Below, in pieces: positions 1 to 8,163 of a DNA stretch of 64,000 bases; within the stretch, counting starts at the first letter, position 1, and every line of letters starts with the position of its first letter. Source of the stretch: Bacteroidales bacterium (GTDB lineage Bacteria > Bacteroidota > Bacteroidia > Bacteroidales > F082); assembly GCA_017548125.1 (NCBI GenBank), contig JAFYNK010000023.1:117058-181057 (forward strand), given 5' to 3'. The position numbers were made by a program, and so were the translations under genes. A model generated the notes under the pieces. It made no database searches, was not told the DNA's origin, and was given only the letters and a program-made list of their open reading frames with translations.

Positions 1-360
1 TTGTTTTTCGAGCTTGTTTGGATGCCATAAATCGTCGCTGTCCAAAAAAGCGATCCATTTCCCTTTGGCGTTCTGCAATGCTATATTGCGAGAAATGGCA
101 GACCCTCTGTTCGTTGAGTTGTTAAAATATCTTATTCTTGAATCTTTTTCTTGAAATGAAGAAACAATCTCAGCTGTTTTGTCGTTGGAGCAGTCGTCAA
201 CGATTATCATTTCCCAGTTTTGGTATGTCTGAGCTTGTACCGACAGAATTGTTTCTGCTATGAATTTTTCACAGTTAAATGTTGGCGTTATTATGGAGAC
301 GAGTTCCTGTGACTGGAACGATGAAGGAAATCTGGATGGATTTTGGATTTTGGCATTCAT
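1..360 (-). CDS. Family 2 glycosyltransferase, N-terminal part (runs off left edge)
   Basis: Only the first 120 codons are in the window, from an ATG at 360. The translation has the GT-A fold start of family 2 glycosyltransferases: a 'VSIITPTFN' strand at about residues 21-29, the nucleotide-binding 'VDDCSND' at about 54-60, and the metal/UDP-binding 'DSDD' at 107-110. It should transfer a sugar from a nucleotide donor to the growing lipid-linked repeat unit on the cytoplasmic face. It is the last visible gene of the long minus-strand polysaccharide operon, 67 bp after the preceding sugar transferase. Acceptor and donor cannot be read. The family call is secure; the gene is incomplete here. 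Confidence 0.9.
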   Translation of the reverse strand, partial: MNAKIQNPSRFPSSFQSQELVSIITPTFNCEKFIAETILSVQAQTYQNWEMIIVDDCSNDKTAEIVSSFQEKDSRIRYFNNSTNRGSAISRNIALQNAKGKWIAFLDSDDLWHPNKLEKQ

Positions 361-427
361 TGAATTTTGGTATTATAAATTTTATTTTTAATCTTTAAAA
401 ATTACATTAAAGATTAAATGCGTAACT

Positions 428-1033
428 TTAATTTCTGAATATTGTTTTAAAAATAATTTTAATATCACCCCAGAAGGTTCTGTTATGATAATAATCGAGA
501 TTTATTTTCACCTTGTCAGGGAATATTATTTCATCGTTATATTGTTGAGGATTATCGACTTTAGCGAGAATTTCTTCTTCGTTGATATATTTGAGAGAAG
601 CAGGGCCTGTAATTCCTGGGCGCAGTTCGAGAATCTTACGAGCCGAGCCCTGCAGCGCATCTGCATAGCCGCTCACATCGGGGCGAGGTCCAACAAGACT
701 CATATCTCCTTTTAATACATTAATTAATTCAACGATTTCGTCTAGTTTTGTCTTGCGAAGCCATTTGCCAAAAGGCAAGATTCTTTCGTCGTTAGCTGTA
801 GTGATGAAGTTTTCGTTGTTCTTACAGCTGCTTTTCATCGTTCTTATTTTATATATCTGAAAAATTTTTCCGTATTGCCCTACTCTATCTTGCATGAATA
901 GAAAGTTTCCATTAGGCATGATTATTTTGTGGATAATATAGATTATCAGTATTATTGGTGATAAAAATATTATTCCCACAAATGCCGCGACTTTATCGAA
1001 CAAGTATTTTATGAAAAGTGAAAATTTATTCAT
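428..1033 (-). CDS. Initiating sugar-1-phosphate transferase (monotopic PGT family)
   Basis: A bacterial sugar transferase of 201 aa that moves a sugar-1-phosphate from a UDP-sugar to undecaprenyl phosphate. It has one N-terminal hydrophobic re-entrant segment (about residues 13-37), the 'YKIRTM' motif, the catalytic Asp-Glu pair in 'TKLDE' (near 97), and 'SLVGPRP'. The ATG at 1033 is preferred. The frame is open to a TTG at 1045 that directly abuts the stop of the preceding ligase gene. It is the second such enzyme in this operon (the other is at 14289-14876), so either two lipid-linked glycans are made or the two act on different sugars. The substrate is not readable. Confidence 0.88.
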   Translation of the reverse strand: MNKFSLFIKYLFDKVAAFVGIIFLSPIILIIYIIHKIIMPNGNFLFMQDRVGQYGKIFQIYKIRTMKSSCKNNENFITTANDERILPFGKWLRKTKLDEIVELINVLKGDMSLVGPRPDVSGYADALQGSARKILELRPGITGPASLKYINEEEILAKVDNPQQYNDEIIFPDKVKINLDYYHNRTFWGDIKIIFKTIFRN

Positions 1034-1045
1034 AATACTTTTCAA

Positions 1046-2536
1046 TTAGTAATTAAATTTTTTCAAATTATGTTGACTATTGTCCGTGGTCTGTTGACAA
1101 AAATTGTCATGAAACAGCAGAAAATAGAAAAACACGAAGAACATGATTCCCATTTGACGTTCCAATACTGACTCGAACAAAGAATTAAAAGCCATTAAAA
1201 TTATTAGAGAAAAGAATACAATATCTATTTCCTTTTTCTTTATCCAAAAATATATTGGCATGAAAAACATTGCTAAATATAACAGCAAACCGAAAATTCC
1301 AACAGATATGATTGTGTCTGAAAGTTGATTGTGTGCATTGCAATCTGCTTTTATCAAAACATTTATGTTAAGATATGTAGCTAAGTTTTCTTTAACGGAA
1401 GTATAATCGCAGCCATATTCATCCGCCTTTTTTTCTGCATAATCGAAGGTGCTTTTATTTAATGAACTTTTGTGTTTTTCACATATATCATCTAAATATT
1501 CTCTTCTTTTTTTGTCAAAATCATCATCGTTGATATTGTTTATAGGTCTTATTTTTGTGATGATTTCTTCTTTTTTCCTTTGATAACTGTTTAATGTTTC
1601 ATTTGGGCGGTCGCCGGCTCCAACGCCAAACCAAAAATTATCAAATATTAGTTCTTTACAACCTTTGTATATGCTGATTCTTCTGTCTTCTTTTTCTATG
1701 TTTTGTAAATTATTTATCGTATCGGTTATTCTTTTAACGCTTTCCTTGAAATATAAAATGCTTATTGTTGTTATGCACGCCATAATAAGTCCGACATATA
1801 TTCCTGTTTTATATTTCTTTTCTATAAAGATTAACCAAATCAACAATGTTATAAAAATTAATATTATACACAACAACCCGGCTCTTGATTTTGATATGAT
1901 TGTGAATGTTAATAGAAATATGATAAACAGAATATTGATAATGTTAGATTTTAATGAATTTTTATTAAATAATTCTGTAAAACAAAATGACATTCCTAAA
2001 CATGTGTATATGGAAATATATGCATGATGTATATAGCCTGTACCTTCTGATAAAAATTCAGGGTCGTAGAATCTTTCGTTTTTTGCGTTTTCAAACAAAA
2101 CGTCATAAGAGGCCCAAGCGAAATTTACTATAAACAATGCTATGATTCCAAAGACAAAAAAATACATAATTGTTCTTATTCTGTCTTTATTAAGGTATGA
2201 TAGATTGGAGTACAAGAAAAAAAGTGGGAATAAAAGGAAGGAAAGTTTTTTGCCTATTTGAATTCTTGCTTCAGCTGAATCGTCTGAATATAAGAAGCTT
2301 ATTGCATAGATAAGCCAAAATGCTATAAATATAAAATATGTAAGTTTGTTTTTATATTGTGATTTATTGATTGCATATCCGTTTTCGAAAATTCCTCTTA
2401 AGATGCTTGTAACGAATAGTGCAATCATTACATACGTTGCAATTATCCATGAAAATGGTATGACTAATGCAAATGAGAGTAAAAGTATGTACTCTGTTAG
2501 TTGAAATGATTTTAGTTCTCTAAACGGATTCAGCAT
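1046..2536 (-). CDS. O-antigen ligase/polymerase family membrane protein (Wzy_C)
   Basis: A 496-aa polytopic inner-membrane protein with roughly ten to twelve hydrophobic segments and a large, charged periplasmic loop at about residues 305-400. The loop ends in 'AHNQLSDTIISVGIFG', the His-Asn motif of the WaaL/Wzy_C family, which joins undecaprenyl-linked glycans to an acceptor or polymerises them. The loop is unusually long and rich in Lys, Glu and Asp. The operon encodes another protein of this class (25012-26274). One may be the polymerase and the other the ligase, but sequence alone does not tell which. The start is an ATG at 2536. Confidence 0.85.
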   Translation of the reverse strand: MLNPFRELKSFQLTEYILLLSFALVIPFSWIIATYVMIALFVTSILRGIFENGYAINKSQYKNKLTYFIFIAFWLIYAISFLYSDDSAEARIQIGKKLSFLLFPLFFLYSNLSYLNKDRIRTIMYFFVFGIIALFIVNFAWASYDVLFENAKNERFYDPEFLSEGTGYIHHAYISIYTCLGMSFCFTELFNKNSLKSNIINILFIIFLLTFTIISKSRAGLLCIILIFITLLIWLIFIEKKYKTGIYVGLIMACITTISILYFKESVKRITDTINNLQNIEKEDRRISIYKGCKELIFDNFWFGVGAGDRPNETLNSYQRKKEEIITKIRPINNINDDDFDKKRREYLDDICEKHKSSLNKSTFDYAEKKADEYGCDYTSVKENLATYLNINVLIKADCNAHNQLSDTIISVGIFGLLLYLAMFFMPIYFWIKKKEIDIVFFSLIILMAFNSLFESVLERQMGIMFFVFFYFLLFHDNFCQQTTDNSQHNLKKFNY

Positions 2537-2612
2537 TTATGAAAAAAATTAAAGCACAAGAATATTTGTGCTATTAATAATGTTTTGTTTTTGAAATTAT
2601 TTTAATTAGACA

Positions 2613-4247
2613 TTAAAAATCATAGTATTTTCTGTCTAATGTTGTTCTTATGCCGAAATTGATGATGAAATTACTAAGATTGTTGCTTCCTTCAATTTTT
2701 TGATTTCTGTGAGTAATGTCTGCAAATACATTCAAATTGTATGAAGGATTTATTAGCCATGAAACAACTATATTGTTCATTAACAATGTGTTTAATTCAC
2801 CTGTTAATAGGAAATGACCATGGGTGCCATCAATATGATAATAATCTCTATAATCAAGATATACATCGTGACCATAGTTCAGGATTTCTCCGTTTTCCGT
2901 TATGATGTCGTCGCCCCATTGTCCGAAGTTCATTTTATATTGAAAATAGAATCGCTTGTAATTGTATTGCGCTCTAGCTATGACTTCATAAAAATTAGCG
3001 CCCCAAGGATGTGCTAATGGTTGATTTAAATGTGCATAATTGTCTTCACCGCTGTAATGAGAATACATATATGGTCTTACGAGATTGAACTCACTTTGAA
3101 GGAATAAATTCTTGATTCCAAAGCAATTATAACTTTTTACACCAAATTGGTATGATTGCTTGTTTGCCCAGTAACCTTCAAAGGCAATGAATTCTTTTAC
3201 CGTCATTTCATCTAATACAAATTGTGCATACATTGTAGTATGTTTGCCTAAAATCAAACTTGCTGAAGCGCCGAGCAATGCGTTATCAGGAGAGCTGCCT
3301 GCATAATAATCTGTGGTGCGTAAGAATAAAATAGGATTCAGATATTGAAAATCCAGCCCTCTTTTAATTCCGTTTTCGTCTTGACCTTTGCAAACTATTG
3401 CGTCGAATAATCCTAAATTTAAACGTTTTGTAACGGCCCAATCAAGGTAATGTATTACTGTGTATTTTCTTGCATATGTGTTATCGTCAAGAACTCTGTT
3501 TTTGTCTGTCATTTGTGTATAGTAACACGAATATTGGATATTCCAGACGTCGGCCGTTAATTTGACGTATGGATAGGCGAATGCGTTGTCAGACAATATC
3601 AAAGAACGATATCCGTCTCCGATAAAGTTTTTGCCATAACCGAGAATACCTTGAATCCAATACATTGGTCTGATTGCGATATAAGCCGAAGCGTTAGCAT
3701 AATCAAAACCAGTCTCTTTGAAGCGTCTTGCGTGACCTTGTCCTGGAACTACTTTATTTGTTCTTGCATACTCTGTTAAATAATCAGGGAAGACAGCTTG
3801 ATTTTCCCTTAAATTACTATAGAAAGCAAAATTATCGCCGATAGTTCCTTTAATTTCAGCGCCGCGAGTGTTGACCCATGTCGTTTTGCCATTGTCTTTT
3901 CCAAGGTCAAAATCGACGATAGGATTGATGGCGATATAATAATCATCAGTCTTGATTCCGATAAAATCAGTGTTGAAGATAGAATTCCAAGTTAAATTTT
4001 TCCATTTTTTGTCAAAGTCCTTAACAAAGAATTGAGTTTTATTGAGACTATCAATATTTAAAATGTTTCTGAACTGATATTCCGACCATGATTTTGTAGC
4101 GGTATGGAAACGATATGCAGAATTGTATGCTGCTGCTTGTATTTCCATCTCATAATCATCGTTAAGAGGAATGAGAAGCTCCTGAGAGAATAGCTTATTT
4201 ATTGATAATAAGCATAAAAATGCAAAAATTAAACTTTTAATTTTCAT
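2613..4247 (-). CDS. Wzi/RemB-like outer-membrane beta-barrel protein
   Basis: A 544-aa exported protein with a signal peptide (about residues 1-21, ending 'LFSQ') and a body of alternating aromatic/polar strands ending in Phe, as expected for an outer-membrane barrel. The segment 'YLNPILFLRTTDYYAGSSPD' resembles the conserved core of the capsule assembly protein Wzi and of Flavobacterium RemB. In the Wzi family such barrels hold or organise surface polysaccharide, which fits its place inside the operon. It is 1 bp from the downstream end of the CapD-like gene. The barrel class is well supported. The exact role (capsule anchoring or surface motility) is inferred. Confidence 0.75.
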   Translation of the reverse strand: MKIKSLIFAFLCLLSINKLFSQELLIPLNDDYEMEIQAAAYNSAYRFHTATKSWSEYQFRNILNIDSLNKTQFFVKDFDKKWKNLTWNSIFNTDFIGIKTDDYYIAINPIVDFDLGKDNGKTTWVNTRGAEIKGTIGDNFAFYSNLRENQAVFPDYLTEYARTNKVVPGQGHARRFKETGFDYANASAYIAIRPMYWIQGILGYGKNFIGDGYRSLILSDNAFAYPYVKLTADVWNIQYSCYYTQMTDKNRVLDDNTYARKYTVIHYLDWAVTKRLNLGLFDAIVCKGQDENGIKRGLDFQYLNPILFLRTTDYYAGSSPDNALLGASASLILGKHTTMYAQFVLDEMTVKEFIAFEGYWANKQSYQFGVKSYNCFGIKNLFLQSEFNLVRPYMYSHYSGEDNYAHLNQPLAHPWGANFYEVIARAQYNYKRFYFQYKMNFGQWGDDIITENGEILNYGHDVYLDYRDYYHIDGTHGHFLLTGELNTLLMNNIVVSWLINPSYNLNVFADITHRNQKIEGSNNLSNFIINFGIRTTLDRKYYDF

Positions 4248-4248
4248 A

Positions 4249-6198
4249 TTATTCCTTTTTGTCTAAACATGAATAGATGGAATTGTTGCTGATAAATTCA
4301 GGAACGATATTTTTCATTTGAGCGACGATCTTGAAGTTGTCGCATGTTGGAATAAGATCGATGAGAGTGTTGATTTTTTCGTTAACTTCTTCTTGAGTAT
4401 ATTTACGAACCTTGGCTCTCATGATTTTAGCGTGTTCTGTTGGAATAGTATTTTCTTTTGTCGATAATAATTCCTCATAGAGTTTTTCACCTGGACGCAA
4501 TCCAGTGATTTCAATCTCAACGCCTTCTTTTCTTGAGAGTTTAATCATTTTTTTAGCGAGGTCATAGATTTTAACAGGTTCGCCCATGTCGAAAACGAAA
4601 ATATCTTCTTTTTCACCCATTACACCAGCTTCTAATACGAGGCTGCATGCTTCAGGAATTGTCATAAAGTAACGAATAATATTTCTATCTGTTACTGTTA
4701 ACGGACCGCCGTATGCCAGTTGCTTTTTAAATAATGGGATAACAGAGCCGTTGGAACCCAATACGTTGCCAAAACGTGTTGTAACAAAAGATGTCTTTTC
4801 GCATTTACGACTTTGTGCATATATTTCAGCTATACGTTTTGTTGCACCCATTACGTTTGTTGGATTAACAGCTTTGTCGGTAGAAACCATAACGAATTTT
4901 TCTACTTCAAATTCTATTGCCAAGTCGGCGACGTTTTTAGTTCCAAGTACATTAACGAAAACAGCTTCGTATGGAAACTCTTCCATAAGAGGAACGTGTT
5001 TGTAAGCTGCTGCATGATACACAATTTGAGGACGATAAGTCTTGAATACTTCTCTCATTTTAGTGTTATCCTTGACATTTCCGACAATGAATTCAATTGG
5101 AATATTGAGAGAGCGGTAAGGCTCGTTGTTTAACAATTCAAATTGAATATCATATAAAGGTGACTCGGCCTGATCTAATACGATGAGTTTCTTAGGTTTG
5201 TAATGAAGTACCTGACGGCAAATTTCGCTGCCTATTGAGCCGGCAGCGCCTGTTACCATGATAACTTTACCTTTAAGACCTTCGGTAACATTTTCCTTGC
5301 CAAGGATAATAGGTTCTCTGCCAAGCAAATCTTCAATTTTAATGTCTTCAATCTGATTCATGGTTAACTTATTGTCAATCCATTTGTTAAGATGAGGTAC
5401 AGACTTTACTTTTAATCCTAAATCGATGATTTCATTAATGATTTTAGTTTTTTCTTCATTTTCCATACTTGGTATGGCGAATATTATGAGTTCGATATTA
5501 TTCTTTTTAACAAACTCTTTGTTACGGATTTTTTCTGGGTTATAAACAGGAATGCCATTGATTGACTTGCCAATTTTATTAGGTGAATTGTCAATAAATG
5601 CGATGATGTTATAACATGCAGATGTGTCATGTTCGAGTGCATTTTTTGTAATCAATCCGGCGTCACCAGCGCCATAAATAACTGTGTTTATAGGTTCTTG
5701 TTTCTGGCTGATGTTTTCATTATAAATACGTCTGATTACCAATCTTGACAATGTCATTGCAATGAAGGTAAGCATTGAGATGAAAACAACTTCTGTATGA
5801 GAAACAAACCATTTGTGAATTGTGGTTGTATCTAAGAAATTGATTGCTATTGATTTAGTCATGAAGGCAAGAACGAATGTTCCCATAGATACGAATGCTA
5901 TTTTCTTGATGTCGCCGAAACCGCTATAACGTACCAGTCCTTGATATGAACCGAAAACAAATGCGTTTATCAAGAAAATGATTAAAATTGGAATCAAATG
6001 CAATGTTTCATGATGAATAATGTCTTTAACAACATTAAAACTATCAACATTATAGATATATTTTATGAAAATATAAATCCAAAAAGATCCAATGAGAATA
6101 CAGCAATCGAAGAGTAACACTAACCATTTTGAGAATGATTTTGGCGCGTATCTACCTCTAAATAATGCTAATGCAAGTTTTTTTAAAAGTCTTTTCAT
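4249..6198 (-). CDS. Membrane-bound nucleotide-sugar 4,6-dehydratase (CapD/PglF/FlmA family)
   Basis: A 649-aa enzyme with four N-terminal transmembrane segments (about residues 20-160), a CoA-binding-like Rossmann domain (about 165-290), and a C-terminal extended SDR domain with 'VTGAAGSIGSEI' for NAD(P) binding (about 313-324). At about 445-455 the sequence is 'NPTNVMGATKR', where Met stands in place of the usual catalytic Tyr of YxxxK. This replacement is typical of the PglF/CapD group. It should convert UDP-GlcNAc to the 4-keto-6-deoxy sugar. The PglE-like half of the double aminotransferase at 9380-11926 is the natural next enzyme, giving a bacillosamine-type precursor. Confidence 0.9.
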   Translation of the reverse strand: MKRLLKKLALALFRGRYAPKSFSKWLVLLFDCCILIGSFWIYIFIKYIYNVDSFNVVKDIIHHETLHLIPILIIFLINAFVFGSYQGLVRYSGFGDIKKIAFVSMGTFVLAFMTKSIAINFLDTTTIHKWFVSHTEVVFISMLTFIAMTLSRLVIRRIYNENISQKQEPINTVIYGAGDAGLITKNALEHDTSACYNIIAFIDNSPNKIGKSINGIPVYNPEKIRNKEFVKKNNIELIIFAIPSMENEEKTKIINEIIDLGLKVKSVPHLNKWIDNKLTMNQIEDIKIEDLLGREPIILGKENVTEGLKGKVIMVTGAAGSIGSEICRQVLHYKPKKLIVLDQAESPLYDIQFELLNNEPYRSLNIPIEFIVGNVKDNTKMREVFKTYRPQIVYHAAAYKHVPLMEEFPYEAVFVNVLGTKNVADLAIEFEVEKFVMVSTDKAVNPTNVMGATKRIAEIYAQSRKCEKTSFVTTRFGNVLGSNGSVIPLFKKQLAYGGPLTVTDRNIIRYFMTIPEACSLVLEAGVMGEKEDIFVFDMGEPVKIYDLAKKMIKLSRKEGVEIEITGLRPGEKLYEELLSTKENTIPTEHAKIMRAKVRKYTQEEVNEKINTLIDLIPTCDNFKIVAQMKNIVPEFISNNSIYSCLDKKE

Positions 6199-6213
6199 AG
6201 TTTATTTTGTTAA

Positions 6214-7284
6214 TTATTTTTGCCAATCTTTTATTTTTTGTTCGTCGTCTTTTTTACATATTAATAGAGTATTGTCGTTTTCAGCAATGATGTAGTTGTC
6301 AAGACCTTGAATAACGACTTTTCGTTCTTTAGGTGTGTGGACGACACAGTTTTTACATTCTATTAAATTGATGTTTTGTCCTACAGATGCATTATTGTTT
6401 TCATCATGTTGAAGATGTGTGTATAAGCTTCCCCATGTGCCAAGGTCGCTCCATCCGAAGTTTGCAGGATATACAAAAACCTCTTTAGATTTTTCCATTA
6501 CTGCGTAATCGATGGAAATGTTTGGACATGTTGGGAAATATTGATTCACTATTTCCTGTTCTTTTTCGGTATAGAAATAAGGTTCGATATTATCGAAGAC
6601 GGAAGCTAGATCAGGAACCAGGTTGGAGATTGTATTTACAACCATTTTTGCATTCCAGATAAAAATGCCGGCGTTCCAGTAATATCCGCCTTCATTGAGG
6701 TAAGATTTTGCGGTTTCGAGATTAGGTTTTTCTTTAAATGCCTCTACTTTGAATATGGAACTTTGGACTTTATCTTGTTGACTTGTAGTCTTGTAGTCTT
6801 GTAGTCTTTTAATATAACCGTATCCTGTTTCAGGGCGAGTGGGCATCATGCCGAGAGTTAATATGGCATCGCGATTTTCTGTAAATTCCAATGAATTTTT
6901 TATTACATCACGAAATGTTTCTATGTCAAGAACTATGTGATCTGCAGGAGAGAATACGAGATTTGCATTTGGATATCTTGCATAAATCTTACGACTTACG
7001 TACTCGATACAAGGAGCGGTGTTTCTCATACAAGGTTCCAGAAGTATTTGAGTTTCAGGAATCTCAGGAATTTGTTCCTTAACAATGTTTTTATATTTTT
7101 CAGATGTGACAATCCAGACATTTTCAATAGGAATCACAGTGTTGAAACGTTCTACTGTAAGTTGGATAAGAGATTTACCGATGCCCAATACATCGATAAA
7201 CTGTTTTGGCTTTTCCGGAGTGCTCATAGGCCAGAAGCGAGAACCGACTCCGCCTGCCATTATAATAAGATGATTATTGTTCAT
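6214..7284 (-). CDS. manC: Mannose-1-phosphate guanylyltransferase
   Basis: A 356-aa nucleotidyltransferase that makes GDP-mannose from mannose-1-phosphate and GTP. The N-terminal signature 'AGGVGSRFWPMS' (residues 11-22) and 'PKQF' are diagnostic. 'FSPADH' and 'WNAGIF' also match the family. The C-terminal phosphomannose isomerase cupin of the roughly 470-aa bifunctional ManC is absent, so this is the short monofunctional form. Residues about 158-170 ('LQDYKTTSQQDK') replace a region that is normally short, and they are encoded by an octamer tandem repeat (see repeat at 6774-6810). The start is the ATG at 7284. No GMD or other GDP-mannose-consuming enzyme is in the window, so the mannose may be used directly. 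Confidence 0.9.
   Translation of the reverse strand: MNNNHLIIMAGGVGSRFWPMSTPEKPKQFIDVLGIGKSLIQLTVERFNTVIPIENVWIVTSEKYKNIVKEQIPEIPETQILLEPCMRNTAPCIEYVSRKIYARYPNANLVFSPADHIVLDIETFRDVIKNSLEFTENRDAILTLGMMPTRPETGYGYIKRLQDYKTTSQQDKVQSSIFKVEAFKEKPNLETAKSYLNEGGYYWNAGIFIWNAKMVVNTISNLVPDLASVFDNIEPYFYTEKEQEIVNQYFPTCPNISIDYAVMEKSKEVFVYPANFGWSDLGTWGSLYTHLQHDENNNASVGQNINLIECKNCVVHTPKERKVVIQGLDNYIIAENDNTLLICKKDDEQKIKDWQK
6774..6810. repeat. AGTCTTGT octamer tandem tract inside manC
   Basis: Three near-perfect 8-bp units (plus-strand unit CTTGTAGT) flanked by partial units. The tract lies wholly within the manC reading frame and encodes a 'QDYKTT' stretch. Eight is not a multiple of three, so gain or loss of one unit would shift the frame. 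The same unit recurs at 50868-50902 and 51582-51613. Confidence 0.9.
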
Positions 7285-7288
7285 TTTT

Positions 7289-7385
7289 AAAGTTTAGAGT
7301 TTAGAGTTGAGGGTTTAGAGTAGTTGAGAGTTTTAAGTTTATACACTAAAACTACTCTACACTCTACATTTTCAACTCTAAACCA
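7289..7385. repeat. Palindromic heptamer (TTTAGAG) repeat between manC and four-helix gene
   Basis: The left half carries repeated TTTAGAG/GTTGAG units. The right half carries their complement (ACTCTAC, CAACTCTAAAC). The two halves can fold into a long imperfect hairpin with a 12-bp perfect arm, GTTTAGAGTTGA against TCAACTCTAAAC. It fills the whole gap between the two genes. Confidence 0.85.
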
Positions 7386-7387
7386 AA

Positions 7388-7744
7388 TTACACGTAAGAT
7401 TTTCTTAATCCTGATAACAAACGAGCTATTTCTTCAATTAAGATGTCAATACTGATTCGTTCGTTTGTTGTTATATAACCTAAATCCTCAGCTATTTCGA
7501 ACTGGCTAGAGATTTCCATCAATGAACCATACGATATTTCAATAAAATGTCTTTTTTCTTTGAAATTGAATCGTGTTACCCCTTCTGCAATATTCGATGT
7601 TACAGATACAGATGCCCTACGCAATTGATTACATAATGCAAAATTCTCTTTAGCAGGAAAACGTTCCAATAACTGATAGGTCTTTTTAACTAATTCTTTT
7701 GATTTTTGATAGACAATTAATTTTCTATAACTAAATATGCTCAT
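7388..7744 (-). CDS. Four-helix bundle protein (23S rRNA intervening-sequence protein family)
   Basis: A 118-aa protein matching the four-helix bundle family originally found in 23S rRNA intervening sequences. It has 'YRKLIVYQKSKELV' at residues 6-19, 'NQLRRASVSVTSNIAEG' at about 40-56, and a C-terminal helix ending 'LLSGLRKSYV'. The biochemical function of the family is unknown. The gene stands in the middle of a sugar-pathway operon with which it has no obvious link. It is flanked on both sides by related repeats (7289-7385 and about 7800-7840), so it looks like an inserted cassette. It is not next to any reverse transcriptase, so an Avd role is not supported. The start is the ATG at 7744. 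Confidence 0.85.
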   Translation of the reverse strand: MSIFSYRKLIVYQKSKELVKKTYQLLERFPAKENFALCNQLRRASVSVTSNIAEGVTRFNFKEKRHFIEISYGSLMEISSQFEIAEDLGYITTNERISIDILIEEIARLLSGLRKSYV

Positions 7745-7799
7745 AAATTTTATTTTGGTTTCACTTAATATAATAAACTATTCGCTAAACAACTTTAAT

Positions 7800-7840
7800 C
7801 TTTTAACTACTTTATACACTTAACGTTCAACTCTACACTA
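7800..7840. repeat. Repeat tract upstream of the four-helix gene
   Basis: An AT-rich tract ending GTTCAACTCTACACT. It resembles the right half of the tract on the other side of the four-helix gene (7370-7385, TTTTCAACTCTAAACC). Together the two bracket that gene. Confidence 0.55.
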
Positions 7841-8161
7841 AAATATCCTTTCCATAAGTTGCCATTTTTCATCAGAACGGGCATTTGCATTGCATCCTTG
7901 GAACTGTGCCACGTATGCTTCCCATTCTGCTTGACGAGGTAATGTGGCGAGACGAGCCATATCACGTTCCCAGTCAAATTCGTCAATGGTATCGCAAATC
8001 ATAAAAAGAAGATTTTCTTTACGGAATATCTGCATATCAATAATGCCAACTTGACGTTGACCTTCAATTATCTCAGGCCATACATGTGAATGAACCTCAA
8101 CATATTTTTCAATCATTATTGGGTCATCAACGAGGGTAAGTGTCTGGCAATATCTTTTCAT
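7838..8161 (-). CDS. L-rhamnose mutarotase family protein
   Basis: A 107-aa protein of the RhaM/YiiL fold, which interconverts alpha and beta anomers of a free deoxy-sugar. Family features seen are the start 'MKRYCQTLTLVDD', the His-containing 'YVEVHSHVWPEI' (about residues 21-32), 'MQIFR', and 'WEAYVAQFQG'. It ends 2 bp before the start of nothing else but lies 2 bp downstream of the nucleotidyltransferase-kinase gene (8164-9336), so the two are surely co-transcribed. A mutarotase next to a kinase and a nucleotidyltransferase suggests activation of a free sugar that is salvaged rather than made de novo. The sugar itself is not known. Confidence 0.82.
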   Translation of the reverse strand: MKRYCQTLTLVDDPIMIEKYVEVHSHVWPEIIEGQRQVGIIDMQIFRKENLLFMICDTIDEFDWERDMARLATLPRQAEWEAYVAQFQGCNANARSDEKWQLMERIF

Positions 8162-8163
8162 TT

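Noticed and set aside
6214-7284. Bifunctional mannose-6-phosphate isomerase/guanylyltransferase
   Set aside because: The protein stops at 356 aa; the C-terminal cupin isomerase domain is missing.
7388-7744. Four-helix protein as Avd accessory protein of a diversity-generating retroelement
   Set aside because: No reverse transcriptase, template repeat or variable repeat is present anywhere in the window.
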